Shown here: piece after piece, positions 53,181-64,000 of the stretch
How positions within the stretch are numbered: the first letter of the stretch is position 1
Layout of the letters: each line of letters begins with the position of its first letter
Source of the DNA: Hydractinia symbiolongicarpus
Lineage: Eukaryota; Cnidaria; Hydrozoa; Anthoathecata; Hydractiniidae
Length of the DNA stretch: 64,000 nt
NCBI RefSeq assembly: GCF_029227915.1
Contig: NC_079884.1
Coordinates: 28,770,001 to 28,834,000, forward strand
Direction of reading: 5' to 3'
The notes under the pieces: model-generated
What the model saw: only the letters and a program-made list of their open reading frames with translations
What the model was told of the DNA's origin: nothing
Database searches by the model: none
Translations under genes and position numbers: made by a program

Positions 53181-53200
53181 TATTACTAAGTGGTATTGCT
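53181..53200 (+). repeat. Junction J3: 13-bp slipped A/B join
   Basis: TATTACT and TATTGCT occur 13 bp apart (53181 and 53194), followed by AGGTTGCATC. The first is the A monomer's copy of this site and the continuation is B. Misalignment between TATTRCT words adds 13 bp. The same join is at 59535 and 63279. Confidence 0.85.
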
Positions 53201-54127
53201 AGGTTGCATCGCTTTTAACAGTGAAAGGTTTGACTGTGGGACTTAATTGAACTGATTTTGGTCTTTGACCTTATTAATGTGATAAATGAGTCAGTTTGAC
53301 TACAAGAACTAACATTCTTCTTATTTTGACATGATTGCTGGAACTCAGCGATTACACTGGGCGCCGTGGTAGCGCTTTATTAAAAATTAAGATAAATAAG
53401 TCATTTTTTACTGTGGAAACAATCCTAGCCGTTAGTTCGCGCTGAAGAAATAGAGACAGTTTCAAAAACTACATTTCATTGATTTCCTAACGGTGTCAAT
53501 CCGTTTGAGTTACAACGGTTGCGTCACTTATTCGTACCAACATGTATTTAGTGATTTTATTGCGATATTACTAAGTTGTAATGCCTTTAACAGTGAAACG
53601 ATTGACTGTGGGAATTAATTGATCTGATTTTGGAATGTGACCTTATAAATGTGATAAATGAGCCAATTGGTCTCCAAGCAATTACATTCTTCTTAATTTG
53701 ACATGATTGCTGGAATTCAGCGATTACATTAGGCTCTGTGGTAGCGCTTTATTTAAAATTTTAGATAAATAAGACTTTTCTTACTGTGGGACCAATCCTG
53801 GCCGTTAGCACTCGCTGAATAAATAGGATCTGTTCCAAAGACAACATTTCATTGACTTTCTAGCAGCATAAATCCGTTTGAGTTACAACGGTTGCGTCAC
53901 ATATTCGTACCAACATGTATTTAGCGATGGTATTCGGATATTACTAGGTTGCATCACTTTTAACAGTGAAACGTTTGACTGTGGGACTTAATTGAACTGA
54001 TTTTGGACTTTGACCTTATAAATGTGATAAATGAACCAGTTTGACTACAAGAACTAACATTCTTCTTAATTTGACATGATTGCTGGAACTCAGTGATTAC
54101 ACCGGGCGCCGTGGTAGCGCTTTATTA

Positions 54128-57100
54128 AAAAATTTAGATAAATAAATCATTTTTTACTGTGGGACCAATCCTAGCCGTTAGTTCGCGCTGAAGAAATACA
54201 GACAGTTTCAATAACTACATTTCAATGACTTTCTAACGGCGTCAATCCGTTTGAGTTACAACGGTTGCGTCACTTATTCGTACCAACATGTATTTAGTGA
54301 TTTTGTTCCGATATTACTAAGTTGTATTGCTTTTAACAGTGAAACGATTGACTGTGGGAATTAATTGATCTGATTCTGGAATGTGACCTTATAAATGTGA
54401 TAAATGAGTCAATTGGTCTCCAAGGAATAATATTCTTCCTAATTTGACATGATTGCTGGAATTCAGCGATTACATTAGGCTCTGTGGGAGCGCTTTATTT
54501 AAAAATTTAGATAAATAAATCATTTTTTACTGTGGGACCAATCCTAGCCGTTAGTTCGCGCTGAAGAAATACAGACAGTTTCAAAAACTACATTTCAATG
54601 ACTTTCTAACGGGGTCAATCCGTTTCAGTTACAACGGTTGCGTCACATATTCGGACCAACATGTATTTAGTGATTTTCTTCCGATATTACTAAGTTGTAT
54701 TGCTTTTAACAGTGAAACGATTGACTGTGGGAATTAATTGAACTGATTCTGGATTGTGACCTCATAAATGTGATAAATGAGCCAATTGGTCTCCAAGCAA
54801 TTACATTCTCCTTAATTTGACATGATTGCTGGAATTCAGCGATTACATTAGGCTCTGTGGTAGCGCTTTATTTAAAATTTTAGATAAATAAGACTTTTCT
54901 TACTGCGGGACCAATCCTGGCCGTTAGCACTCCCTGAATAAATAGGATCTGTTCCAAAGACTACATTTCATTGACTTTCTAGCGGCATAAATCCGTTTGA
55001 GTTACAACGGTTGCGTCACATATTCGTGCCAACATATATTTAGCGATAGTATTCGGATATTACTAGGTTGCATCGCTTTTAACAGTGAAACGTTTGACTG
55101 TGGGACTTAATTGAACTGATTTTGGTCTTTGACCTTATGAATGTGATAAGTGAGCCAGTTTGACTACAAGAACTAACATTCTTCTGAATTTGACATGATT
55201 GCTGGAACTCAGCGATTACACTGGGCGCTGTGGTAGCGCTTTATTAAAAAATTAAGATAAATAAGTCATTTTTTACTGTGGGACCAATCCTAGCCGTTAG
55301 TTCGCGTTGAAGAAATAGAGAAAGTTTCAAAAACTACATTTCAATGATTTTCTAACGGTGTCAATCCGTTTGAGTTACAACGGTTGCGTCACATATTCGT
55401 AACAACATGTATTTAGTGATTTTTTTTCGATATTACCAAGCTGTATCGGTTTTAACATTGAAGCGATTGACTGTGGGACTTAACTGAACTAACTTTGGAC
55501 TGTGACCTGATAAATGTGATAAATGAGACAATTGAACTCCAAGGAATAACATTCTTCAGCATTTGATATGATTGCTGGAATTCAACGATTACATTAGGCT
55601 CTGTGGTAGCGCTTTATTTTAAAATTTAGATAAATAAATCATTTTTTACTGTGGGACCAATCCTAGCCGTTAGTTCGCGCTGAAGAAATACAGATCGTTT
55701 CAAAAACTACATTTCATTGACTTTCTATCGGGGCCAATCCGTTTGAGTTACAACGGTTGCGTCACATATTCGTACCAACATGTATTTAGTGATTTTCTTC
55801 CGATATTACTAAGTTGCATTGCTTTTAACAGTGAAACGATTGACTGTGGGATTTGATTGAACTGATTCTGGAATGTGACCTTATAAATGTGATAAATGAG
55901 CCAATTGGACTCCAAGGAATAACATTCTTCTTAATTCGACATGATTGCTGGAATTTAGCGAGTACACTAGGCCCTGTGGTAGCGCCTTATTTAAAAATTT
56001 AGATAAATAAATCATTTTTTACTGTGGGACCAATCCTAGCCGTTAGTTCGCGCTGAAAAAATAGAGACAGCTTCAAAAACTACATTTCAATGACTTTCTA
56101 ACGGGGTCAATCCGTTCGAGTTACAACGGTTGCGTCACATGTTCGTACCAACATGTATTTAGGGATTTTCTTCCGATATTACTAAGTTGTATTGCTTTTA
56201 ACAGTGAAACGATTGACTGTGGGAATTAATTGAACTGATTCTGGACTGTGACCTCATAAATGTGATAAATAAGCCAATTGATCTCCAAGCAATCACATTC
56301 TTCTTAATTTGGTATGATTGCTGTAATTCAGCGATTACATTAGACTCTGTGGAAGCGCTTTATTTAAAAATTTAGATAAATAAGAATTTTCTTACTGTGG
56401 GACGAATCCTGGCCGTCAGCACTCGCTGATTAAATAGGATCTGTTCCAAAGACTACATTTCATTGACTTTCTAGCGGCATAAATCCGTTTGAGTTACAAC
56501 GGTTGCGTCACATATTCGTGCCAACATGTACTTATCGATAGTAATCGAATATTACTAGGTTGCACCGCTTTTAACAGTGAAACGATTGACTGTGGGACTT
56601 AATTGAACTGATTCTGGACTGTGACCTTATAAATGTGATAAATGAGCCAATTGGACTCCAAGGAATAACATTCTTCTTAATTCGACATGATTGCTGGAAC
56701 TCAGCGAATACACTAGGCCCTGTGGTAGCGCCTTATTTAAAAATTTAGATAAATAAATCATTTTTTACTGTGGGACCAATCCTAGCCGTTAGTTCGCGCT
56801 GAAAAAATAGAGACAGTTTCAAAAACTACATTTCAATGACTTTCTAACGGGGTCAATCCGTTCGAGTTACAACGGTTGCGTCGCATGTTCGTACCAACAT
56901 GTATTTAGGGATTTTCTTCCGATATTACTAAGTTGTATTGCTTTTAACAGTGAAACGATTGACTGTGGGAATTAATTGATCTGATTTTGGAATGTGACCT
57001 CATAAATGTGATAAATGAGCCAATTGGTCTCCAAGCAATTACATTCTTCTTAATTGGACATGATTGCTGGATTTCAGCGATTACATTAGGCTCTGTGGTA

Positions 57101-60100
57101 GCGCTTTATTTAAAATTTTAGATAAATAGGACTTTTCTTACTGTGGGACCAATCCTGGCCGTTAGCACTCGCTGAATAAATAGGATCTGTTCCAAAGAAA
57201 ACATTTCATTGACTTTCTAGCGGCATAAATCCGTTTGAGTTACAACGGTTGCGTCGCATGTTCGTACCAACATGTATTTAGCGATAGTATTCGGATATTA
57301 CTAGGTTGCATCGCTTTTAACAGTGAAACGTTTGAATGTGGGACTTAATTGAACTGATTTTCGTCTTTGACTTTATAAATGTGATAAATGAGCCAGTTTG
57401 ACTACAAGAACTAACATCCTTCTTAATTTGACATGATTGCTGGAACTCAGCGATTACACTGGGCGCCGTGGTAGCGTTTTTTTTTAAAAATTAAGATAAA
57501 TAAGTCATTTTTTACTGTGGGAACAATCCTAGGCGTTAGTTCGCGCTGAAGAAATAGAGACAGTTTCAAAAACTACATTTCATTGATTTCCTAACGGTGT
57601 CAATCCGTTTGAGTTACAACGGTTGCGTCACTTATTCGTACCAACATGTATTTAGTGATTTTATTCCGATATTACTAAGTTGTATTGCCTTCAACAGTGA
57701 AACGATTGACTGTGGGAATTAATTGATCTGATTTTGGAATGTGACCTTATAAATGTGATAAATGAGTCAATTGGTCTCCAAGGAATAACATTCTTCCTAA
57801 TTTGACATGATTGCTGGAATTCAGCGATTACATTAGGCTCTGTGGGAGCGCTTTATTTAAAAATTTAGATAAATAAATCATTTTTTACTGTGGGACCAAT
57901 CCTAGCCGTTAGTTCGCGCTGAAGAAATACAGACAGTTTCAAAAACTACATTTCAATGACTTTCTAACGGGGTCAATCCGTTTCAGTTACAACGGTTGCG
58001 TCACATATTCGTATTAACATGTATTTAGTGATTTTCTTCCGATATTACTAAGTTGTATTGCTTTTAACAGTGAAACGATTGACTGTGGGAATTAATTGAA
58101 CTGATTCTGGATTGTGACCTCATAAATGTGATAAATGAGCCAATTGGTCTCCAAGCAATTACATTCTTCTTAATTTGACATGATTGCTGGAATTCAGCGA
58201 TTACATTAGGCTCTGTGGTAGCGCTTTATTTAAAATTTTAGATAAATAAGACTTTTCTTACTGTGGGACCAATCCTGGCCGTTAGCACTCGCTGAATAAA
58301 TAGGATCTGTTCCAAAGACTAGATTTCATTGACTTTCTAGCGGCATAAATCCGTGTGAGTTACAACGGTTGCGTCACATATTCGTACCAACATATATTTA
58401 GCGATAGTATTCGGATATTACTAGGTTGCATCGCTTTTAACAGTGAAACGTTTGAATGTGGGACTTAATTGAACTGATTTTCGTCTTTGACCTTATAAAT
58501 GTGATAAATGAGCCAGTTTGACTACAAGAACTAACATTCTTCTTAATTTGACATGATTGCTGGAACTCAGCGATTACACTGGGCGCCGTGGTAGCGTTTT
58601 TTTTAAAAAATTAAGATAAATAAGTCATTTTTTACTGTGGGAACAATCCTAGGCGTTAGTTCGCGCTGAAGAAATAGAGACAGTTTCAAAAACTACATTT
58701 CATTGATTTCCTAACGGTGTCAATCCGTTTGAGTTACAACGGTTGCGTCACTTATTCGTACCAACATGTATTTAGTGATTTTATTCCGATATTACTAAGT
58801 TGTATTGCCTTTAACAGTGAAACGATTGACTGTGGGAATTAATTGATCTGATTTTGGATGTGACCTTATAAATGTGATAAATGAGCCAATTGGTCTCCAA
58901 GCAATTACATTCTTCTTAATTTGACATGATTGCTGGAATTCAGCGATTACATTAGGCTCTGTGGTAGCGCTTTATTTAAAATTTTAGATAAATAAGACTT
59001 TTCTTACTGTGGGACCAATCCTGGCCGTTAGCACTCGCTGAATAAATAGGATCTGTTCCAAAGACAACATTTCATTGACTTTCTAGCGGCATAAATCCGT
59101 TTGAGTTACAACGGTTGCGTCACATATTCGTACCAACATGTATTTAGCGATGGTATTCGGATATTACTAGGTTGCATCACTTTTAACAGTGAAACGTTTG
59201 ACTGTGGGACTTAATTGAACTGATTTTGGACTTTGACCTTATAAATGTGATAAATGAGCCAGTTTGACTACAAGAACTAACATTCTTCTTAATTTGACAT
59301 GATTGCTGGAACTCAGTGATTACACTGGGCGCCGTGGTAGCGCTTTATTAAAAAATTAAGATAAATAAGTCATTTTTTACTGTGGGACCCATCCTAGCCG
59401 TTAGTTCGCGCTGAAGAAATAGAGACAGGTTCAAAAACTACATTTCATTGATTTTCTAACGGTGTCAATCCGTTTGAGTTACAACGGTTGCGTCACTTAT
59501 TCGTACCAACATGTATTTAGTGATTTTGTTCCGATATTACTAAGTGGTATTGCTAGGTTGCATCGCTTTTAACAGTGAAAGGTTTGACTGTGGGACTTAA
59601 TTGAACTGATTTTGGTCTTTGACCTTATTAATGTGATAAATGAGTCAGTTTGACTACAAGAACTAACATTCTTCTTATTTTGACATGATTGCTGGAACTC
59701 AGCGATTACACTGGGCGCCGTGGTAGCGCTTTATTAAAAATTAAGATAAATAAGTCATTTTTTACTGTGGAAACAATCCTAGCCGTTAGTTCGCGCTGAA
59801 GAAATAGAGACAGTTTCAAAAACTACATTTCATTGATTTCCTAACGGTGTCAATCCGTTTGAGTTACAACGGTTGCGTCACTTATTCGTACCAACATGTA
59901 TTTAGTGATTTTATTGCGATATTACTAAGTTGTAATGCCTTTAACAGTGAAACGATTGACTGTGGGAATTAATTGATCTGATTTTGGAATGTGACCTTAT
60001 AAATGTGATAAATGAGCCAATTGGTCTCCAAGCAATTACATTCTTCTTAATTTGACATGATTGCTGGAATTCAGCGATTACATTAGGCTCTGTGGTAGCG

Positions 60101-60481
60101 CTTTATTTAAAATTTTAGATAAATAAGACTTTTCTTACTGTGGGACCAATCCTGGCCGTTAGCACTCGCTGAATAAATAGGATCTGTTCCAAAGACAACA
60201 TTTCATTGACTTTCTAGCAGCATAAATCCGTTTGAGTTACAACGGTTGCGTCACATATTCGTACCAACATGTATTTAGCGATGGTATTCGGATATTACTA
60301 GGTTGCATCACTTTTAACAGTGAAACGTTTGACTGTGGGACTTAATTGAACTGATTTTGGACTTTGACCTTATAAATGTGATAAATGAACCAGTTTGACT
60401 ACAAGAACTAACATTCTTCTTAATTTGACATGATTGCTGGAACTCAGTGATTACACCGGGCGCCGTGGTAGCGCTTTATTA
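54128..60481 (+). repeat. 6354-bp HOR, copy 2
   Basis: Near-identical to copy 1. Differences I noticed, not exhaustively, are TCGGACC near 54653 (TCGTACC in copy 1), CATTTCAATGATTTT near 55338, GAAACGATTG near 56208 (GAAACAATTG), TTGGTATGATTG near 56308 and CATTCATTTCC in copy 1 near 52348. Similarity continues 65 bp past the unit end to 60546, which places the crossover somewhere in the linker and the first 34 bases of a monomer. Confidence 0.94.
59535..59554 (+). repeat. Junction J3, second copy
   Basis: Exactly 6354 bp after the first, carried by duplication rather than formed anew. Confidence 0.85.
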
Positions 60482-61437
60482 AAAAATTTAGATAAATAAA
60501 TCATTTTTTACTGTGGGACCAATCCTAGCCGTTAGTTCGCGCTGAAAAAATAGAGACAGTTTCAAAAACTACATTTCAATGACTTTCTAACGGGGTCAAT
60601 CCGTTCGAGTTACAACGGTTGCGTCACATGTTCGTACCAACATGTATTTAGGGATTTTCTTCCGATATTACTAAGTTGTATTGCTTTTAACAGTGAAACG
60701 ATTGACTGTGGGAATTAATTGAACTGATTCTCGACTGTGACCTCATAAATGTGATAAATAAGCCAATAGATCTCCAAGCAATCACATTCTTCTTAATTTG
60801 ACATGATTGCTGGAATTCAGCGATTACATTAGGCTCTGTGGTAGCGCTTTATTTAAAATTTTAGATAAATAAGAATTTTCTTACTTTGGGACCAATCCTG
60901 GCCGTCAGCACTCGCTGAATAAATAGGATCTGTTCCAAAGACTACATTTCATTGACTTTCTAGCGGCATAAATCCGTTTGAGTTACAACGGTTGCGTCAC
61001 ATATTCATACCAACATGTATTTAGCGATAGTATTCGGATATTACTAGGTTGCATCGCTTTTAACAGTGAAACGTTTGAATGTGGGACTTAATTGAACTGA
61101 TTTTCGTCTTTGACCTTGTAAATGTGATAAATGAGCCAGTTTGACTACAAGAACTAACATTCTTCTTAATTTGACATGATTGCTGGAACTCAGCGATTAC
61201 ACTGGGCGCCGTGGTAGCGTTTTTTTTAAAAAATTAAGATAAATAAGTCATTTTTTACTGTGGGAACAATCCTAGGCGTTAGTTTGCGCTGAAGAAATAG
61301 AGACAGTTTCAAAAACTACATTTCATTGATTTCCTAACGGTGTCAATCCGTTTGACTTACAACGGTTGCGTCACTTATTCGTACCAACATGTATTTAGTG
61401 ATTTTATTCCGATATTACTAAGTTGTATTGCCTTTAA
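60318..61437 (+). repeat. 1120-bp trimeric HOR, copy 1
   Basis: Markers 1120 apart: AGCCAATAGATCTCC (60761/61881) and TTTGACTTACAACGG (61351/62471). It overlaps the last bases of the 6354-bp copy 2, from which its first part derives; the middle resembles monomers near 49.7 and 56.0 kb (CCGTTCGAGTTAC, TATTTAGGGATTTTC). Confidence 0.88.
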
Positions 61438-62557
61438 CAGTGAAACGTTTGACTGTGGGACTTAATTGAACTGATTTTGGACTTTGACCTTATAAATGTG
61501 ATAAATGAACCAGTTTGACTACAAGAACTAACATTCTTCTTAATTTGACATGATTGCTGGAACTCAGTGATTACACTGGGCGCCGTGGTAGCGCTTTATT
61601 AAAAAATTTAGATAAATAAATCATTTTTTACTGTGGGACCAATCCTAGCCGTTAGTTCGCGCTGAAAAAATAGAGACAGTTTCAAAAACTACATTTCAAT
61701 GACTTTCTAACGGGGTCAATCCGTTCGAGTTACAACGGTTGCGTCACATGTTCGTACCAACATGTATTTAGGGATTTTCTTCCGATATTACTAAGTTGTA
61801 TTGCTTTTAACAGTGAAACGATTGACTGTGGGAATTAATTGAACTGATTCTCGACTGTGACCTCATAAATGTGATAAATAAGCCAATAGATCTCCAAGCA
61901 ATCACATTCTTCTTAATTTGACATGATTGCTGGAATTCAGCGATTACATTAGGCTCTGTGGTAGCGCTTTATTTAAAATTTTAGATAAATAAGAATTTTC
62001 TTACTTTGGGACCAATCCTGGCCGTCAGCACTCGCTGAATAAATAGGATCTGTTCCAAAGACTACATTTCATTGACTTTCTAGCGGCATAAATCCGTTTG
62101 AGTTACAACGGTTGCGTCACATATTCATACCAACATGTATTTAGCGATAGTATTCGGATATTACTAGGTTGCATCGCTTTTAACAGTGAAACGTTTGAAT
62201 GTGGGACTTAATTGAACTGATTTTCGTCTTTGACCTTATAAATGTGATAAATGAGCCAGTTTGACTACAAGAACTAACATTCTTCTTAATTTGACATGAT
62301 TGCTGGAACTCAGCGATTACACTGGGCGCTGTGGTAGCGTTTTTTTTAAAAAATTAAGATAAATAAGTCATTTTTTACTGTGGGAACAATCCTAGGCGTT
62401 AGTTCGCGCTGAAGAAATAGAGACAGTTTCAAAAACTACATTTCATTGATTTCCTAACGGTGTCAATCCGTTTGACTTACAACGGTTGCGTCACTTATTC
62501 GTACCAACATGTATTTAGTGATTTTATTCCGATATTACTAAGTTGTATTGCCTTTAA
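61438..62557 (+). repeat. 1120-bp trimeric HOR, copy 2
   Basis: Near-identical to copy 1, with changes such as TTTGCGCTG near 61283 in copy 1 versus TTCGCGCTG here and ACCTTGTAAATG near 61114 versus ACCTTATAAATG. The join between copies at 61437 lies in TTTAACAGTGAAACG, common to A and B. Confidence 0.88.
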
Positions 62558-64000
62558 CAGTGAAACGATTGACTGTGGGAATTAATTGATCTGATTTTGG
62601 AATGTGACCTTATAAATGTGATAAATGAGCCAATTGGTCTCCAAGCAATTACATTCTTCTTAATTTGACATGATTGCTGGAATTCAGCGATTACATTAGG
62701 CTCTGTGGTAGCGCTTTATTTAAAATTTTAGATAAATAAGACTTTTCTTACTGTGGGACCAATCCTGGCCGTTAGCACTCGCTGAATAAATAGGATCTGT
62801 TCCAAAGACAACATTTCATTGACTTTCTAGCGGCATAAATCCGTTTGAGTTACAACGGTTGCGTCACATATTCGTACCAACATGTATTTAGCGATGGTAT
62901 TCGGATATTACTAGGTTGCATCACTTTTAACAGTGAAACGTTTGACTGTGGGACTTAATTGAACTGATTTTGGACTTTGACCTTATAAATGTGATAAATG
63001 AGCCAGTTTGACTACAAGAACTAACATTCTTCTTAATTTGACATGATTGCTGGAACTCAGTGATTACACTGGGCGCCGTGGTAGCGCTTTATTAAAAAAT
63101 TAAGATAAATAAGTCATTTTTTACTGTGGGACCCATCCTAGCCGTTAGTTCGCGCTGAAGAAATAGAGACAGGTTCAAAAACTACATTTCATTGATTTTC
63201 TAACGGTGTCAATCCGTTTGAGTTACAACGGTTGCGTCACTTATTCGTACCAACATGTATTTAGTGATTTTGTTCCGATATTACTAAGTGGTATTGCTAG
63301 GTTGCATCGCTTTTAACAGTGAAACGTTTGACTGTGGGACTTAATTGAACTGATTTTGGTCTTTGACCTTATTAATGTGATAAATGAGTCAGTTTGACTA
63401 CAAGAACTAACATTCTTCTTATTTTGACATGATTGCTGGAACTCAGCGATTACACTGGGCGCCGTGGTAGCGCTTTATTAAAAATTAAGATAAATAAGTC
63501 ATTTTTTACTGTGGGAACAATCCTAGCCGTTAGTTCGCGCTGAAGAAATAGAGACAGTGTCAAAAACTACATTTCATTGATTTCCTAACGGTGTCAATCC
63601 GTTTGAGTTACAACGGTTGCGTCACTTATTCGTACCAACATGTATTTAGTGATTTTATTGCGATATTACTAAGTTGTAATGCCTTTAACAGTGAAACGAT
63701 TGACTGTGGGAATTAATTGATCTGATTTTGGAATGTGACCTTATAAATGTGATAAATGAGCCAATTGGTCTCCAAGCAATTACATTCTTCTTAATTTGAC
63801 ATGATTGCTGGAATTCAACGATTACATTAGGCTCTGTGGTAGCGCTTTATTTAAAATTTTAGATAAATAAGACTTTTCTTACTGTGGGACCAATCCTGGC
63901 CGTTAGCACTCGCTGAATAAATAGGATCTGTTCCAAAGACAACATTTCATTGACTTTCTAGCGGCATAAATCCGTTTGAGTTACAACGGTTGCGTCACAT
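62558..64000 (+). repeat. Partial third copy of the 6354-bp HOR
   Basis: Matches 58814-60256 at a constant offset of about 3744, including the J3 join (63279) and GTGGGACCCATCC with ACAGGTTCAAAAAC near 63125-63175. The window ends inside a B monomer at GGTTGCGTCACAT. The copy presumably continues beyond the window. Confidence 0.88.
63279..63298 (+). repeat. Junction J3, third copy
   Basis: 3744 bp after the second copy; proves that the end of the window is a third partial copy of the 6354-bp unit. It differs slightly downstream (GTGAAACG instead of GTGAAAGG). Confidence 0.85.

Larger units (their letters stand above)
47774..54127 (+). repeat. 6354-bp HOR (17 monomers + 13 bp), copy 1
   Basis: Private markers recur exactly 6354 bp apart: GTTTCAATAACTAC (47851/54205), TTCAGCATTTGATATG (49201/55555), CGTATTAACATG (51656/58010), AAGTGGTATTGCTAGG (about 53191/59545) and ATGAACCAGTTTGAC (54031/60385). 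Seventeen monomers of 373 would be 6341; the extra 13 bp matches the slipped insertion at 53181-53200. Older 1120-bp similarity exists inside the unit (expanded T runs at 51123 and 52243). Confidence 0.94.
1..64000. repeat. Satellite DNA array, ~373-bp monomer, entire window
   Basis: Every part of the window is a copy of the same AT-rich monomer. The phasing heptamer TGTGGGA (or a one-base variant) recurs at near-constant spacing: for example 44820, 45193, 45566, 45939, 46312, 46685, 47058, 47431, 47804 and 48177 are all exactly 373 apart. About 171 monomers fit, all on the same strand, and both window edges cut through monomers, so the array continues on each side. No unique sequence, transposon or gene interrupts it. 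Because 373 is one more than a multiple of three, a reading frame crossing monomers would have to be open in all three frames, and each frame carries many TAA/TAG/TGA triplets, so coding is very unlikely. By analogy with other satellites the array is probably centromeric or pericentromeric heterochromatin; the family is not recognised. Confidence 0.97.

Noticed and set aside
1-64000. Possible open reading frames in the repeats
   Set aside because: Monomers are dense in stop triplets in all frames, and the 373-bp period shifts frame at every copy. Any open stretch is short and repeated at monomer spacing, as expected by chance.
1-64000. CRISPR array
   Set aside because: The repeated unit is about 373 bp with no short direct repeat separated by unique spacers; everything between repeated words is itself repeated.
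1-64000. Identity with known ~360-370-bp insect satellites or ~740-bp amphibian satellites
   Set aside because: Only the period is similar. I could not recognise sequence similarity to any named family from the sequence alone; a database search with the A and B consensus would decide.

Overview
The whole window is one uninterrupted block of tandemly repeated satellite DNA. From end to end it consists of about 171 copies of an AT-rich monomer of close to 373 bp, all in the same orientation. I found no protein-coding gene, RNA gene, transposon insertion or unique sequence. This architecture is typical of eukaryotic centromeric or pericentromeric heterochromatin. One monomer counted base by base (48177-48549) has 36% G+C and no CpG depletion (12 CpG seen, about 12 expected), which fits a genome with little CpG methylation (for example many arthropods) better than a heavily methylated one. 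That inference is weak, and I do not recognise the satellite family or the species.

I phase monomers on a conserved TGTGGGA heptamer. Two main subtypes exist. Type A begins TGTGGGACCAATCCTAGCC, carries TAACGG near position 78 and TTTAGTGATTTTCTTCCGAT further on. Type B begins TGTGGGACCAATCCTGGCC, has CGCTGAATAAATAGG, TAGCGG and TTTAGCGATAGTATTCGGAT. They often alternate A-B, giving a 746-bp dimer. The 373-bp monomer itself looks like an ancient dimer of roughly 180-195 bp halves.

On top of this lies a patchwork of local higher-order repeats (HORs), each homogenised separately: 746-bp dimers (1475-4458); 2075-bp units containing a 70-bp-expanded chimeric step (5981-10130); a 995/2433-bp mosaic (10131-18070); two near-identical 4099-bp 11-monomer units (18071-26268); 1117-bp trimers (26420-28653); 1864-bp pentamers (28866-34308); 746-bp dimers again (34513-36004); 1118-bp trimers (36480-40430); a shuffled section (40431-44819); a less homogenised, A-rich section (44820-47773); two near-identical 6354-bp 17-monomer units (47774-60481); then 1120-bp trimers and a partial third copy of the 6354-bp unit to the end.

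Rearrangement junctions recur at a few short sequence words. In particular the CCGTT/AACGG pentamer, present three or four times in the first 107 bp of each monomer, coincides with the recurrent 70-bp chimeric junction and with the 9-bp crossover window of the 4099-bp duplication. The array therefore records its own history of unequal exchange. That history, and the conserved box around the AACGG cluster, are the most interesting things here. I found no new gene system.
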